From Weeksella massiliensis (lineage in GTDB: Bacteria; Bacteroidota; Bacteroidia; Flavobacteriales; Weeksellaceae), in assembly GCA_000751595.1 (NCBI GenBank), contig CCMH01000009.1, forward strand, positions 1-64,000: a stretch of DNA of 64,000 nucleotides. Direction: 5' to 3'. Every line of letters starts with the position of its first letter. The first letter of the stretch is position 1. Both the position numbers and the translations under genes were made by a program. Of this stretch, positions 34,239 through 46,547 are shown one piece after another. Under the pieces are notes generated by a model. The model had not been told where the DNA came from. It searched no databases and worked only from the letters and a program-made list of their open reading frames with translations.

Positions 34239-34279
34239 TTCTCATTTTTGTTTGTGGTTAAAGCTAAGAAAATTTGATC

Positions 34280-34861
34280 TTATCTAAAAAGAAATCTTCG
34301 GCAATTCTGCTCTAATTGTGGGTAAAAAGCAAGAAAGTTATTTTCTAGAGCCGAAAGATGTTGTCGGAGAATTGGTAAAGTATTATCCAAGTGATTCTCA
34401 AACTTTGTGCGTTTGCCAATATTGCGTAAGGTGAGCGCAACGCCTTCTAATGAAGCATAATTCTCGAACCAATCGTGCAAAAGTAAATGATGTACAATGT
34501 ATTGTAGTTTTGGTGGGAAGGTTTGTTCGGAATTTCTAAATAACTGATAACAATTTTGTTTGAAACTCTCGAACGGTTGTGCCACGAAATTCTCCCAATG
34601 TTGAATCAAAAAATAATCAAAAATAACATCAATTACGATAGGAGAAAATTTTCCTTGATCGGCATGTAAAAGAGCAGAGCTTTCTTTTACAATAGGATGT
34701 GCATCGGTAAAAGTATCAATATGTCGATGCAACAATATCCCTTGTTGTAAGTTGGGTGAGTATTTTTGGTGTTGATTTCCTTTTACTACTTCGCCCAACA
34801 GATTTCCTAACTGAAGATTCGGATCGTCAAAAGATAAAACTTGGTGTGCTACGTAGTTCAT
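34280..34861 (-). CDS. acpH: Acyl carrier protein phosphodiesterase (AcpH family)
   Basis: The 193-residue protein matches ACP phosphodiesterase, which removes the 4'-phosphopantetheine arm from holo-ACP. Family blocks are MNYVAHQVLSFDDPNLQLGN at the N-terminus, LHRHIDTFTDAHPIVKES with the metal-binding HxxxD-type residues near 47-60, and SPIVIDVIFDYFLIQHW near 73-89. It is HD-like in layout. Length is usual. It lies 41 bp upstream of the carboxylase gene on the same strand. Confidence 0.88.
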   Translation of the reverse strand: MNYVAHQVLSFDDPNLQLGNLLGEVVKGNQHQKYSPNLQQGILLHRHIDTFTDAHPIVKESSALLHADQGKFSPIVIDVIFDYFLIQHWENFVAQPFESFKQNCYQLFRNSEQTFPPKLQYIVHHLLLHDWFENYASLEGVALTLRNIGKRTKFENHLDNTLPILRQHLSALENNFLAFYPQLEQNCRRFLFR

Positions 34862-34934
34862 TTGTTGGTAATTTCTGTACTACAAGTTACGAATTCGCTA
34901 CAAGTTTATCGAATATTTTAGGATAGAATAAGCG

Positions 34935-36302
34935 TTATTCTTCGAATAAAAAACTTGTTTTATTAAAGAGGATAGGATATTTTTTATACATTTCTAATTT
35001 GAGAGATTCGTCTAATCGCACTGCAAGTTGAAAAGCATTAAATCCTTTTTCTTCCTGATTCAATAAATAATAACAGTTACTTAATTGATACAATAATTCG
35101 GCACGATTGAAATGGACCAATCCTTTTTGGACGGTTTCCACAGCGCGAGAAAAATCGCCAATCGCAATCAGTGTTTCTACCATTCCTAACCAATTGTAAA
35201 GGTTGAGCGGCTCATACTCCGTTAAGAATTGATAATCTTGTACCGCTTCTTCGTATTGTCCCAATTGAATATTGAGGTAAGCATGTCTTTTTCTGTATTC
35301 GGTAACATTCGAATCCAAACCTAAAGCACGATTGAGATAATACAAGGCATCTTGATAGTTTCCTATATTCTCGTAGGTGTCAGAGGCACAAATCCATGCT
35401 TTTTCTAATTGCGGATCGTCGTGTATCGCTTTGTGAAAAGCTTGCAAAGCTTTGAAAGGTTGTTTTAATTTTTTATAACATTCGCCAATTTTGATGTAGG
35501 TAAATGCAGCCGTATCATCCAAAGGCAAAGTTTCTTCGTACTCGAGAATAGCCGAAGCGTAATCCTGTAATTGCTCGAAACAAAAAGCTTTTTGGGTATA
35601 ACCCGAAATACTTTGCGGATTGATAATCGTTACAAAATCGAAAGCGCGATGTGCATCTTCGTATTTTTTTTGCCCCAAATATTGCACACCTAATTGATAC
35701 CAAGCATTCTCATTATAAGGATCTTTGTCGATAATATGGTTGAGAAATTCTATGCATTCATTGGATTGATGAAGCTCTTCGTAACATTGTATGGCAGAAT
35801 AGAAGGCATATTCGTTTTGAGGATTCTCATCCAAAGATTTTTTAAAATACACCAAAGCAGAGCTCAAAGCATCTAAATTGAGGTATTCGTTCCCGATACA
35901 ATTAAAAATATAATCGAGTTCTTCATCCCACATCAAGGCTTTTTGATAGAATTGTATTGCTTGTTTTGGGTTGTCTTTTAGACTCCAAAACTTAGCTACA
36001 GCCAACAGATAGTCCAAATCATTTTGTGCCAAATCTTTGAGATCCTTAATCATTTCAGCAGCGATAACCAATTTGTCGAGTAAGATATAATACTCTAATT
36101 CTTTGATTTGTATGCTTGTGTGGTCAGGATATAATTGATAGGCATATTTTAGGGCTTTCTGTGCATATTCGTAATCGCCAATCTCCAAATAAAAAGCAAT
36201 GATCTCACACATTTGCTCCGAATCGAAAAAAATGTTTTCATTGTTTTCGAGCATCGCTTCAAATTGCTCTATGAGATCATTGTTCATTAATTCATCATCC
36301 AT
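34935..36302 (-). CDS. Tetratricopeptide repeat protein
   Basis: The 455-residue protein consists almost wholly of TPR repeats, about eleven, for example YNENAWYQLGVQYLGQKKYE and the following blocks. The N-terminus is acidic (MDDELMNNDLIEQFEAMLEN). No signal peptide or membrane segment is seen, so it is probably a cytoplasmic scaffold. Conserved proteins of this kind occur beside glmM in flavobacteria. Its ATG lies 4 nt after a TAACTTTA element (36307-36314), suggesting a nearly leaderless mRNA. Specific partner unknown. Confidence 0.85.
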   Translation of the reverse strand: MDDELMNNDLIEQFEAMLENNENIFFDSEQMCEIIAFYLEIGDYEYAQKALKYAYQLYPDHTSIQIKELEYYILLDKLVIAAEMIKDLKDLAQNDLDYLLAVAKFWSLKDNPKQAIQFYQKALMWDEELDYIFNCIGNEYLNLDALSSALVYFKKSLDENPQNEYAFYSAIQCYEELHQSNECIEFLNHIIDKDPYNENAWYQLGVQYLGQKKYEDAHRAFDFVTIINPQSISGYTQKAFCFEQLQDYASAILEYEETLPLDDTAAFTYIKIGECYKKLKQPFKALQAFHKAIHDDPQLEKAWICASDTYENIGNYQDALYYLNRALGLDSNVTEYRKRHAYLNIQLGQYEEAVQDYQFLTEYEPLNLYNWLGMVETLIAIGDFSRAVETVQKGLVHFNRAELLYQLSNCYYLLNQEEKGFNAFQLAVRLDESLKLEMYKKYPILFNKTSFLFEE

Positions 36303-36306
36303 ATAA

Positions 36307-36314
36307 TAAAGTTA
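36307..36314 (-). promoter_or_regulatory. Possible -7 element TAACTTTA before the TPR gene
   Basis: The minus strand reads TAACTTTA, a one-base variant of TAnnTTTG, 4 nt before the ATG at 36302. The spacing is identical to that of consensus elements before the genes at 40478, 49262 and 58923. Confidence 0.4.
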
Positions 36315-36365
36315 GTGATATTCTTTTAGATAAACCAAAGGTTTACCAAGAGAGTTTTTCACTAT

Positions 36366-37748
36366 TTACAAAGAGTTTTTTATAGTTTCGATAACCGATT
36401 CTGCCAAAGTTTCTGCTTTTTCTTGCGAGGTACTTTCGGTATAAATTCGGATAATCGGTTCTGTATTCGATTTTCTAAGGTGAACCCATTCATCATCAAA
36501 ATCTATCTTTACGCCATCTACGGTATTGATGTTGGCATTTTGATAATGATTTTGGATGTTTTCTAATACTTGATCAACATCGATTTCGGGAGTTAATTCG
36601 ATTTTCTTTTTGGCCATAAAATATGCCGGATACGAATCTCGAAGTTCTTTCACGCTTTTGTTTTGTTCTGCTAAATGGGACAAGAAAAGTGCAATTCCGA
36701 CCAAAGAATCGCGGCCATAATGCAACTCTGGATAAATGATTCCTCCGTTTCCTTCGCCACCAATTTTCGCCTGCAATTCTTTCATTTTTTCTACCACATT
36801 CACTTCACCTACGGCAGAAGGCTCATAAACTTGTCCATGTTTTTGGGCAATGTCGTGCAAAGCACGCGAAGACGAAAGGTTAGAAACCGTTGCAGAAGGA
36901 GTTTTGCTCAACACATAGTCGGCAACAGCTACCAAGGTATATTCTTCTCCAAACATAGAACCGTCTTCGTTGATCAACGCTAAACGGTCAACATCAGGAT
37001 CCACAACAATTCCGAAATCTGCTTTTTCTTCGACAACTTTTTTCGAAATATCGGTAAGATGTTCTTTCAGTGGTTCTGGGTTGTGTGGGAAATGACCGTT
37101 CGGTTCGCAGTATAATTTTATATACGAAACCCCTAATTGATCTAATAATTTTGGGATAGCAATTCCGCCAGTTGAGTTTACGGCATCGATCACCACTTTG
37201 AAATTTTTCGCTTGGATTGCTTCTTTGTTGACCAAAGGTAAATCCAAAATCATTTCGATATGTTCGTCAATTGCGGTTGTATAGTTTTTATATACGCCAA
37301 GATCATCAACATCAGCAAACTGAAAAGCTTCGTTTTCGGCAAGATCCAAAATTCTTTGTCCTTCTGCTGCCGAAATAAATTCGCCTAATTCGTTGAGGAG
37401 TTTCAGCGCATTCCACTCTTTTGGGTTGTGAGAAGCAGTTAAAATAATTCCTCCATCGGCACCAAGTTTTGGCACCATAACTTCTACGGTAGGAGTTGTC
37501 GATAACCCTAAATCGATTACATGAATACCTAATCCAATCAAGGTGTTGATTACCAGTTGACTAATCATTTCACCCGAAATACGAGCGTCGCGACCAATTA
37601 CCACCGTTAGTGGTTGTTTATTTTTATTTTCTTGTAGCCAAGTGCCATAAGCAGCAGCAAATTTCACTGCATCGATAGGGGTGAGGTTATCACCGGTTTT
37701 CCCGCCAATAGTACCACGGATACCCGATATAGATTTTATTAAAGCCAT
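36366..37748 (-). CDS. glmM: Phosphoglucosamine mutase
   Basis: GlmM converts glucosamine-6-phosphate to glucosamine-1-phosphate on the way to UDP-GlcNAc. The 460-residue protein has the alpha-phosphohexomutase layout: SISGIRGTIGGKTGDNLTP at residues 5-23, the phosphoserine loop LTASHNPKEWNALK near 100, the metal-binding DPDVDRLALI near 246, the sugar-binding GEGNGGII near 328 and a C-terminal phosphate site RKSNTEPIIRIYTES. It belongs to the Bacteroidota GlmM/phosphomannomutase group. UDP-GlcNAc is a likely donor for the WecA-type enzyme of the glycan locus. Confidence 0.9.
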   Translation of the reverse strand: MALIKSISGIRGTIGGKTGDNLTPIDAVKFAAAYGTWLQENKNKQPLTVVIGRDARISGEMISQLVINTLIGLGIHVIDLGLSTTPTVEVMVPKLGADGGIILTASHNPKEWNALKLLNELGEFISAAEGQRILDLAENEAFQFADVDDLGVYKNYTTAIDEHIEMILDLPLVNKEAIQAKNFKVVIDAVNSTGGIAIPKLLDQLGVSYIKLYCEPNGHFPHNPEPLKEHLTDISKKVVEEKADFGIVVDPDVDRLALINEDGSMFGEEYTLVAVADYVLSKTPSATVSNLSSSRALHDIAQKHGQVYEPSAVGEVNVVEKMKELQAKIGGEGNGGIIYPELHYGRDSLVGIALFLSHLAEQNKSVKELRDSYPAYFMAKKKIELTPEIDVDQVLENIQNHYQNANINTVDGVKIDFDDEWVHLRKSNTEPIIRIYTESTSQEKAETLAESVIETIKNSL

Positions 37749-37777
37749 GCGTTTAGTTTAATATTTATTAACCGTTG

Positions 37778-37785
37778 CAAAGTTA
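37778..37785 (-). promoter_or_regulatory. Predicted -7 element TAACTTTG for glmM
   Basis: The minus strand reads TAACTTTG, matching TAnnTTTG, 30 nt upstream of the glmM ATG at 37748. Confidence 0.6.
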
Positions 37786-37931
37786 CGCTATATAATTGAA
37801 TTTCTTAGAAATGTTAAAATTTTAAGTTTTAAGTGTTTTTTTCTTTTTAGGTATGTTTTTTGTTTATTACATAATACTAACTTTAAAAAAATGTAAATAT
37901 GTTAATTTCAACTTTAATATTTGGTTTTATC

Positions 37932-38180
37932 ATGAATATTATTTCATGGGCCATTTTTGGATTAATTGCAGGGGTAATTGCTAAAATGATTTCTCCAGGT
38001 CAAGATCCGGGAGGTTTTTTTGTTACCATCATCATTGGGATTTTAGGTTCGATTTTAGGAGGATGGCTAGCTGGTTTGTTTTTCGATATCGATCAAGATA
38101 AATGGTCTTTGCAAGGTTTTCTTGTTGCTGTTCTAGGAGCTTTAATATTGCTATTTATCTATAAAAAATTAGCGCGATAA
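37932..38180 (+). CDS. GlsB/YeaQ/YmgE family stress response membrane protein
   Basis: A small, highly hydrophobic protein with three membrane helices, starting MNIISWAIFGLIAGVIAKMI and containing the glycine-rich IIIGILGSILGGWLAGLFF typical of the GlsB/YeaQ/YmgE (transglycosylase-associated) family. Members are linked to general or acid stress; the mechanism is unknown. The frame opens at ATG 37899 (93 residues), but homologues begin at the second Met, so 37932 (82 residues) is chosen. A TAACTTTA element at 37878-37885 fits either start. A convergent terminator follows at 38197-38235. Confidence 0.85.
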   Translation: MNIISWAIFGLIAGVIAKMISPGQDPGGFFVTIIIGILGSILGGWLAGLFFDIDQDKWSLQGFLVAVLGALILLFIYKKLAR

Positions 38181-38196
38181 ACCAAATTACTACAAT

Positions 38197-38235
38197 AAAA
38201 AAAGCCGCGAAATAGTAACATTCACGGCTTTTTTT
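38197..38235. terminator. Bidirectional terminator between the GlsB-type and DUF3276 genes
   Basis: AAAAAAAGCCG at 38197-38207 pairs with CGGCTTTTTTT at 38225-38235, extended inward by GAA/TTC around one mismatch. The A-run and T-run flank the stem on both strands. It lies between two converging genes. Confidence 0.85.
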
Positions 38236-38251
38236 GTTGATAAAATTTATA

Positions 38252-38635
38252 CTAAATATCTTCAAACTGAAGATCGGTAAAATCATTTGCTAACCCATTA
38301 TTTTGGGGATTCGAATATTCTTTCTTAGGATTGAAATCGTTCTGATGTTTTTCAGAAATCACCACTTCTCCTTTCTCCTTTAGAACATAGGCGGTTGTTT
38401 CGTCTAATAACTCTTTGAAATTAGCGAAATCTTCTTTGTACAAATAAATTTTGTGCTTTTTGTACTGGAAGTTTCCATCGTCTAAAGTATTCTTTTTACT
38501 CTCGGTAATAGTGAGGTAATAATCGCCTGCCTTGGTCTCTCTTACATCGAAAAAATACGTTCGGCGTCCTGCTCGTAGTACTTTAGAAAAAATCCCGTCT
38601 GTATCTACACTTTCATATTTTTCAAATTCGCTCAT
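38252..38635 (-). CDS. DUF3276 / PUR family DNA- and RNA-binding protein
   Basis: The 127-residue protein matches the DUF3276 (PUR-alpha-like) family of Bacteroidota and spirochaetes: IFSKVLRAGRRTYFFDVRET followed by GDYYLTITESKK, then KHKIYLYKEDFANFKELLDE. The fold binds single-stranded nucleic acid, and in Borrelia a homologue binds DNA. The tail is acidic and low-complexity (NPQNNGLANDFTDLQFEDI). It is monocistronic, with a promoter at 38671-38678 and a terminator after it. A role as a nucleoid or RNA-binding regulator is inferred from the family. Confidence 0.88.
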   Translation of the reverse strand: MSEFEKYESVDTDGIFSKVLRAGRRTYFFDVRETKAGDYYLTITESKKNTLDDGNFQYKKHKIYLYKEDFANFKELLDETTAYVLKEKGEVVISEKHQNDFNPKKEYSNPQNNGLANDFTDLQFEDI

Positions 38636-38670
38636 GTGTTTTAGGTAATTTGTTTTTAATACTTTATTAA

Positions 38671-38678
38671 CAAATCTA
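38671..38678 (-). promoter_or_regulatory. Predicted -7 element TAGATTTG for the DUF3276 gene
   Basis: The minus strand reads TAGATTTG, matching TAnnTTTG, 36 nt before the ATG at 38635. Confidence 0.55.
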
Positions 38679-38717
38679 AATAAATTTTAACTAAAAGCAA
38701 GGGATTCGAAAGATATT

Positions 38718-40478
38718 TTAGTTTTCCTTGAGTTGTTCTTTGTATAAGGTAGAAAAATAGTTTTCACTTTCCATTAAATGTTCGGGTGTATCAAACTCTA
38801 CCACCTTTCCTTCATTCAACACCAAAACTTCGTCTGCATTCTTGGCCGAAGAAATTCTGTGCGTAATAATAATCGCTGTTTTAGAACCGATTTCGGTATT
38901 TAGATTATTGAGGATTTGCTCCTCGGTTTCGGTATCCACAGCCGAAAGGGCATCATCGAAAATAAGAATCTGAGGATTTTTTACCAAAGCTCTTGCAATC
39001 GAAACTCGTTGTTTTTGTCCACCCGAAAGCGTTACGCCTCGTTCTCCAACAACGGTTTGATAGCCTTCTTTGAAGTTCTTAATATTGTCATGCACCACGG
39101 CTTGTTTGGCATAATGTTTTGCTTTTTCCTCGTCTTGTTCATCACTTCCGAAAAGAATATTATTTTGGATAGTGTCTGAAAATAAAAACGATTCTTGTGG
39201 TACAAAACCAATCGCCTCTCTTAGGTCGTGTAAATTGAAAGAATCCAAAGGTTTACCGTCCATAAGAATTTCACCCGATGTCGGTTGCAGCATGCGAGCA
39301 ATCAGTAAAGCAATGGTCGATTTTCCTGAACCTGTTTTCCCGATAATAGCCAAAGTTTCTCCTTTTTTTAGTTTGAAGGAAACATTGTCTAAGGCTTTGA
39401 TGCCTGTGTTTTCATAAACAAAACTCACATTACGAAACTCGATTTCACCTTCGATTGGGGTATGTTTTTCGGTATGATTGACAATCTCGGAATCTTGATC
39501 AAGAAACTCATTGATTCTTGCCATCGAAGCTTCGGCGCGCTGCACAATCATCGTTACCCAACCCAAAGAAGTAAACGGCCAAATCAACATATTAAGGTAC
39601 ATGAAAAACTGTCCGATCACGCCGATACTCAGTGTTCCGTCCATGTATTTCTTCCCACCTAAATATAAAATCACAAGATTACTAAGCCCAACAATGATGA
39701 TCATCAACGGACCAAAAGCGGCCTGGATTTGAGCCAACGAAAGCGCTTTTTCTTGGTATTGATCAGAACTTACTTCGTATTTTTTCATGATAAAATCTTC
39801 GGTATTGAAAGATTTTATAACTCGAATTCCAGCAAAGGTATCTTGTACCGAAGAAGAAATAAGCGATTGTTGCGCTTGTAATATTTTACTTTTTTTATTG
39901 ATCCGAAGTGCAACTTGATAAATCAATAACGATAAAATCGGTAAAGGTGCAAGGGTATAAAGTGTAAGATCGCGGTCGATTTGCATCATAAAGAAAAACA
40001 AAATTACGGTGCGTGAAATTAGATCGATCGGGTACATGATTCCGGGACCTAAATATTGCCGAACCAACGAAACATCTTCGGTAATTCGGTTCATTAAATC
40101 GCCCGTTTTGTTGTTTTTATAAAAGGTAAGCGATAGGTTTTGGTAATGATTGAAAATAACATTTTTCAGGTCATATTCTATCAGTCGAGAAGTGGCAATA
40201 ATCATTTGTCTAGTTCCGATTGTTAAGATTCCTGCCAAAATCTTCAAGCCAATAAAAGCCAAAACTGTCCATAAAAGCCCTTGTTTGAGGGTTTCTATAT
40301 CGAGATTTCCTTTTTCTTTATAATTGACCAACAATTCTTGAACTGAATTGAGGGCTTTACCAACGTAATTTACCGAAAATACATTGACATAGTTGGAACA
40401 AATGATGAGAAAAAATCCAAAAAGGAGTTTCCATTTATAGTTCCACAAGAATTTATTTAATTTCTGTAACGCTTTCAC
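38718..40478 (-). CDS. ABC transporter, fused permease and ATP-binding domains (MsbA-like)
   Basis: The 586-residue half-transporter has a six-helix type IV exporter membrane domain (about residues 15-325; LSLTFYKNNKTGDLMNRITE near 118). The ATPase has Walker A GKTGSGKSTIALL near 377, signature LSGGQKQRVSIARAL near 485, Walker B ILIFDDALSAVDTE near 508 and His loop IITHRISS. It lies outside the glycan locus next to nusB, a position seen in other flavobacteria, so a housekeeping lipid or drug export role is likely. The start is GTG, 4 nt after a TAATTTTG element (40483-40490), which implies a nearly leaderless transcript. Confidence 0.92.
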   Translation of the reverse strand: MKALQKLNKFLWNYKWKLLFGFFLIICSNYVNVFSVNYVGKALNSVQELLVNYKEKGNLDIETLKQGLLWTVLAFIGLKILAGILTIGTRQMIIATSRLIEYDLKNVIFNHYQNLSLTFYKNNKTGDLMNRITEDVSLVRQYLGPGIMYPIDLISRTVILFFFMMQIDRDLTLYTLAPLPILSLLIYQVALRINKKSKILQAQQSLISSSVQDTFAGIRVIKSFNTEDFIMKKYEVSSDQYQEKALSLAQIQAAFGPLMIIIVGLSNLVILYLGGKKYMDGTLSIGVIGQFFMYLNMLIWPFTSLGWVTMIVQRAEASMARINEFLDQDSEIVNHTEKHTPIEGEIEFRNVSFVYENTGIKALDNVSFKLKKGETLAIIGKTGSGKSTIALLIARMLQPTSGEILMDGKPLDSFNLHDLREAIGFVPQESFLFSDTIQNNILFGSDEQDEEKAKHYAKQAVVHDNIKNFKEGYQTVVGERGVTLSGGQKQRVSIARALVKNPQILIFDDALSAVDTETEEQILNNLNTEIGSKTAIIITHRISSAKNADEVLVLNEGKVVEFDTPEHLMESENYFSTLYKEQLKEN

Positions 40479-40482
40479 TATA

Positions 40483-40490
40483 CAAAATTA
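40483..40490 (-). promoter_or_regulatory. Predicted -7 element TAATTTTG, 4 nt before the ABC transporter start
   Basis: The minus strand reads TAATTTTG followed by TATA and then the GTG start at 40478. With transcription expected about 4-7 nt after the element, the mRNA would begin at or next to the start codon. Divergent from 40501-40508. Confidence 0.6.
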
Positions 40491-40500
40491 CAATTTTACG

Positions 40501-40508
40501 TACCTTTG
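40501..40508 (+). promoter_or_regulatory. Predicted -7 element TACCTTTG for nusB
   Basis: TACCTTTG matches TAnnTTTG and ends 32 nt before the nusB ATG at 40540. It lies 10 bp from the oppositely directed element for the ABC transporter, so the two promoters overlap. Confidence 0.65.
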
Positions 40509-40539
40509 CCAAAATTTAGGACGTTATATCATTGAAATT

Positions 40540-41493
40540 ATGTTGGGAAGAAGACAACTTCGAGAAAAAGTAATGCAAACTGTATATGCATACAATAGTC
40601 AAGGGTCGGATAGCGATGTGCGCATCATCGAGAAAAATATGATGACAGGCATCGATCAGATTTACGATTTATACCTTTACCTTCTTAATACCATCTTGAT
40701 ACAGAAAGACATTGCGCTTCAGAAAATCGAGGTAGCCAAAACCAAAAACTTTCCAACACAGGAAGACTTGCATCCGAATATGAAATTTGTCGAGAACAAA
40801 GTTTTTCATATTCTATCGATCAATAATGAGTTGAACGAATATGTAAGTAAAAACAAGCAAATTAGTTGGGATATTTATGATACCTACCCAAATAATATTT
40901 ACAAATCTTTGATAGAGAGTGATTTGTATGCTGATTATATGAAAAGTGAGGTACGTTCTTTGGATGAAGACAAAGCATTTATCACGCAATTTTTTGTAGA
41001 TTTTATTGCCGAAAATGAAGGTTTGCACGATTGGTTCGAGGAACAACAAATCAATTGGGCAGATGATATTCATATTGCCAATACAATGGTGTACAATACG
41101 ATACAATCTTTTACGGCAAAAAGTGGGGAAACTATCCGACTTTTTAAAGTGTATAAAGACGAAGATGATCAGAAATTTGCACAAGATTTATTCCGATTGA
41201 CGGCGAAGCATCAATCCCAAACCAAAGAGTTTATTGGCGAGATGGCCGAAAACTGGGAACTTGATCGGATTGCTGCTATTGATTTGATTATTTTAGAAAT
41301 GGCGATAACCGAGTTTAAACATTTTCCGAGCATTCCTACCAAAGTGACGATTAATGAGTACATCGAGTTGGCCAAGAATTATTCTACCGAAAAAAGTAGA
41401 ATTTTCGTGAATGGTATTCTGGATAAAGCTTTGAAAAAATTAACCGAATCGAATCAAGTGAATAAATTCGGTAGAGGATTATTTGAAAAATAA
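40540..41493 (+). CDS. nusB: Transcription antitermination factor NusB (Bacteroidota long form)
   Basis: NusB binds boxA RNA with NusE and supports antitermination of rRNA transcription. The 317-residue protein starts MLGRRQLREKVMQTVYAYNS, the usual NusB N-terminal helix. The remaining conserved core appears near residues 235-305 (ENWELDRIAAIDLIILEMAI, FPSIPTKVTINEYIELAKNY, FVNGILDKAL). Typical NusB is about 140 residues; the extra 150 or so between these parts is characteristic of Bacteroidota. It heads the conserved nusB-DUF1573-yajC group. Confidence 0.92.
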   Translation: MLGRRQLREKVMQTVYAYNSQGSDSDVRIIEKNMMTGIDQIYDLYLYLLNTILIQKDIALQKIEVAKTKNFPTQEDLHPNMKFVENKVFHILSINNELNEYVSKNKQISWDIYDTYPNNIYKSLIESDLYADYMKSEVRSLDEDKAFITQFFVDFIAENEGLHDWFEEQQINWADDIHIANTMVYNTIQSFTAKSGETIRLFKVYKDEDDQKFAQDLFRLTAKHQSQTKEFIGEMAENWELDRIAAIDLIILEMAITEFKHFPSIPTKVTINEYIELAKNYSTEKSRIFVNGILDKALKKLTESNQVNKFGRGLFEK

Positions 41494-41524
41494 TTTTGAG
41501 TATATTTGAAGAAATAATAAAAGT

Positions 41525-41977
41525 ATGAAAAAAAATAAATTCTTCTTATTAGGTGCTTTTGCAGTTGCGACAGCTTTCACAGCTTGTAAAAAAGAAAGTG
41601 CTGCCGATGTGTATACAGAGCAAGAAAAAACAGAAATTGCCGAAAATGTTGTTGATCCAGAAAATGCACCAGTTTTGGTGTTGAACGAATCGAACTTCAA
41701 TTACGGTGATGTAAAAATGAACCAAGCAAAAGATCATTATTTTGTGATTACCAACGAAGGCAAATCTCCGTTAGTGATTAAAGATGCTAAAGCAACATGT
41801 GGTTGTACAGTGCCAGAATGGCCAAAAGAACCAATTCCTGTAGGCGGAAAAGACTCGATCAAAGTTCAATTTACAGCCGGAACTGTTCCTGGAAATACAC
41901 AGAAAAAAGTAAGCCTTACGACCAATACAGCACAAGGTTTAGAGGAATTTACGATTTCTGCAAACGTTGTAGAATAA
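41525..41977 (+). CDS. DUF1573 domain lipoprotein
   Basis: The 150-residue protein has a lipoprotein signal peptide (FAVATAFTAC, acylated Cys21). A single DUF1573 domain follows: FNYGDVKMNQAKDHYFVITN, then PLVIKDAKATCGCTVPEWPK with the CGC motif and VQFTAGTVPGNTQKKVSLTT. The fold is immunoglobulin/MSP-like. Such proteins are abundant in Bacteroidota, and this copy regularly sits between nusB and yajC. Its molecular role is unknown; the link to the Sec-associated yajC suggests an envelope function. Confidence 0.9.
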   Translation: MKKNKFFLLGAFAVATAFTACKKESAADVYTEQEKTEIAENVVDPENAPVLVLNESNFNYGDVKMNQAKDHYFVITNEGKSPLVIKDAKATCGCTVPEWPKEPIPVGGKDSIKVQFTAGTVPGNTQKKVSLTTNTAQGLEEFTISANVVE

Positions 41978-42004
41978 GCAATTAAATTATAGAAAATAAA
42001 ACGA

Positions 42005-42322
42005 ATGACTTTATCAATTTTTTTACAAGCCGCAGGTGAAGGAGGCGGATGGGGAACATTGCTACTTTTTGGTGGAATGTTCATCATTATGTATTTCTTC
42101 ATGATTCGTCCGACAATGCAAAGACAAAAAAAGGAAAGACTTTTTCAGGACGAAGTAAAAGTCGGTGATCAGGTGGTAACAACCTCTGGTATTCATGGTA
42201 GAATAGGACAATTGGCCGATGACCATTTGATCTTGGAAACAGGAGCCGGAAAAATAAAAATGGAACGTTCTGCAATCTCGAAAGAATTGACGATTGCACG
42301 TTACAAAACTGCCGAAAAATAA
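42005..42322 (+). CDS. yajC: Preprotein translocase subunit YajC
   Basis: YajC is a small inner-membrane accessory of the SecDF-YidC complex. The 105-residue protein has one membrane helix (TLLLFGGMFIIMYFFMI, about residues 17-33), then the conserved RPTMQRQKKERLFQDEVKVG and GDQVVTTSGIHGRIGQLAD. It lies 27 bp after the DUF1573 gene and is followed by a terminator. yidC itself lies close by on the opposite strand (42984-44843). Confidence 0.95.
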   Translation: MTLSIFLQAAGEGGGWGTLLLFGGMFIIMYFFMIRPTMQRQKKERLFQDEVKVGDQVVTTSGIHGRIGQLADDHLILETGAGKIKMERSAISKELTIARYKTAEK

Positions 42323-42347
42323 ACGAGTTTAATAAGCTTGTAAGAGA

Positions 42348-42379
42348 AAGTGGAAAACCAATGGTTTTCCACTTTTTTA
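42348..42379 (+). terminator. Terminator after yajC
   Basis: A 12-bp perfect stem (AAGTGGAAAACC at 42348-42359 with its complement at 42363-42374), a 3-nt loop and a T-run follow the yajC stop. It ends the nusB operon and may also serve the converging TPM gene. Confidence 0.88.
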
Positions 42380-42385
42380 TTGTTG

Positions 42386-42928
42386 TTATTTGGTAGATTC
42401 TTGTCGTACGCGAATCAATTCATCGACCGTTGTGAGTAAAGCGTCGAAGATGTTTTTTTGGTCGAAAGCTGGTTGTAGGGTACTTTCGATTATCTTTTCT
42501 TTTATCGAATCTTGAATGAAATTTTTGCTGGTTTCGCCCGTTTGTATTCTCACTTCTTTTTGGGTAGGATTCACGATAACAAAAACAGCATTGGCAATTT
42601 CTTTTTTGGTCATATCCCATTGTTCGCCAAGGTTGTGGGCGAAATCATCTATCGTAGAATATTGATAATAATTGGGCACAGTAACCAATAGGATACGATT
42701 GTAGGTAAGATTATCGTAGCGTTGCAGTTTATCTTGTAGGATGTTTTTTTGAGTGATGGATAATATCGAATCGTAATCGTTGATATAACCAATCGGTTTC
42801 GGAAATCCATCTTGGGGTTTTGTTCTTTCTATGGTTTTGTTATACGCCAATTCTTTTTCATCAACCGAAGGGCGACATCCAAACCAAAAAACAGTACTGA
42901 GCAATAAGCCGTATCCTAAATATTTCAT
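42386..42928 (-). CDS. TPM domain lipoprotein
   Basis: The 180-residue protein has a short lipoprotein signal (STVFWFGC, Cys18). A TPM (TPM_phosphatase, formerly DUF477) domain follows: GYINDYDSILSITQKNILQD, NRILLVTVPNYYQYSTIDDF and KEIANAVFVIVNPTQKEVRI with a G-containing loop. The domain is found in envelope proteins linked to photosystem II repair in plants and of unclear role in bacteria. It is anchored in the envelope and follows yidC on the same strand, with a terminator between them. Confidence 0.85.
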   Translation of the reverse strand: MKYLGYGLLLSTVFWFGCRPSVDEKELAYNKTIERTKPQDGFPKPIGYINDYDSILSITQKNILQDKLQRYDNLTYNRILLVTVPNYYQYSTIDDFAHNLGEQWDMTKKEIANAVFVIVNPTQKEVRIQTGETSKNFIQDSIKEKIIESTLQPAFDQKNIFDALLTTVDELIRVRQESTK

Positions 42929-42934
42929 ATAAAA

Positions 42935-42958
42935 AAGCCTTATCCAAAGATAAGGCTT
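42935..42958 (-). terminator. Terminator after yidC
   Basis: A 10-bp stem (AAGCCTTATC at 42935-42944 with GATAAGGCTT at 42949-42958) and a CAAA loop are followed on the minus strand by a T-run. It lies between yidC and the TPM gene. Confidence 0.82.
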
Positions 42959-42983
42959 CTTGTTTTATTACGAGTTGAATGAA

Positions 42984-46536
<3,553 letters not shown>

Positions 46537-46547
46537 TTAAAAAAAAA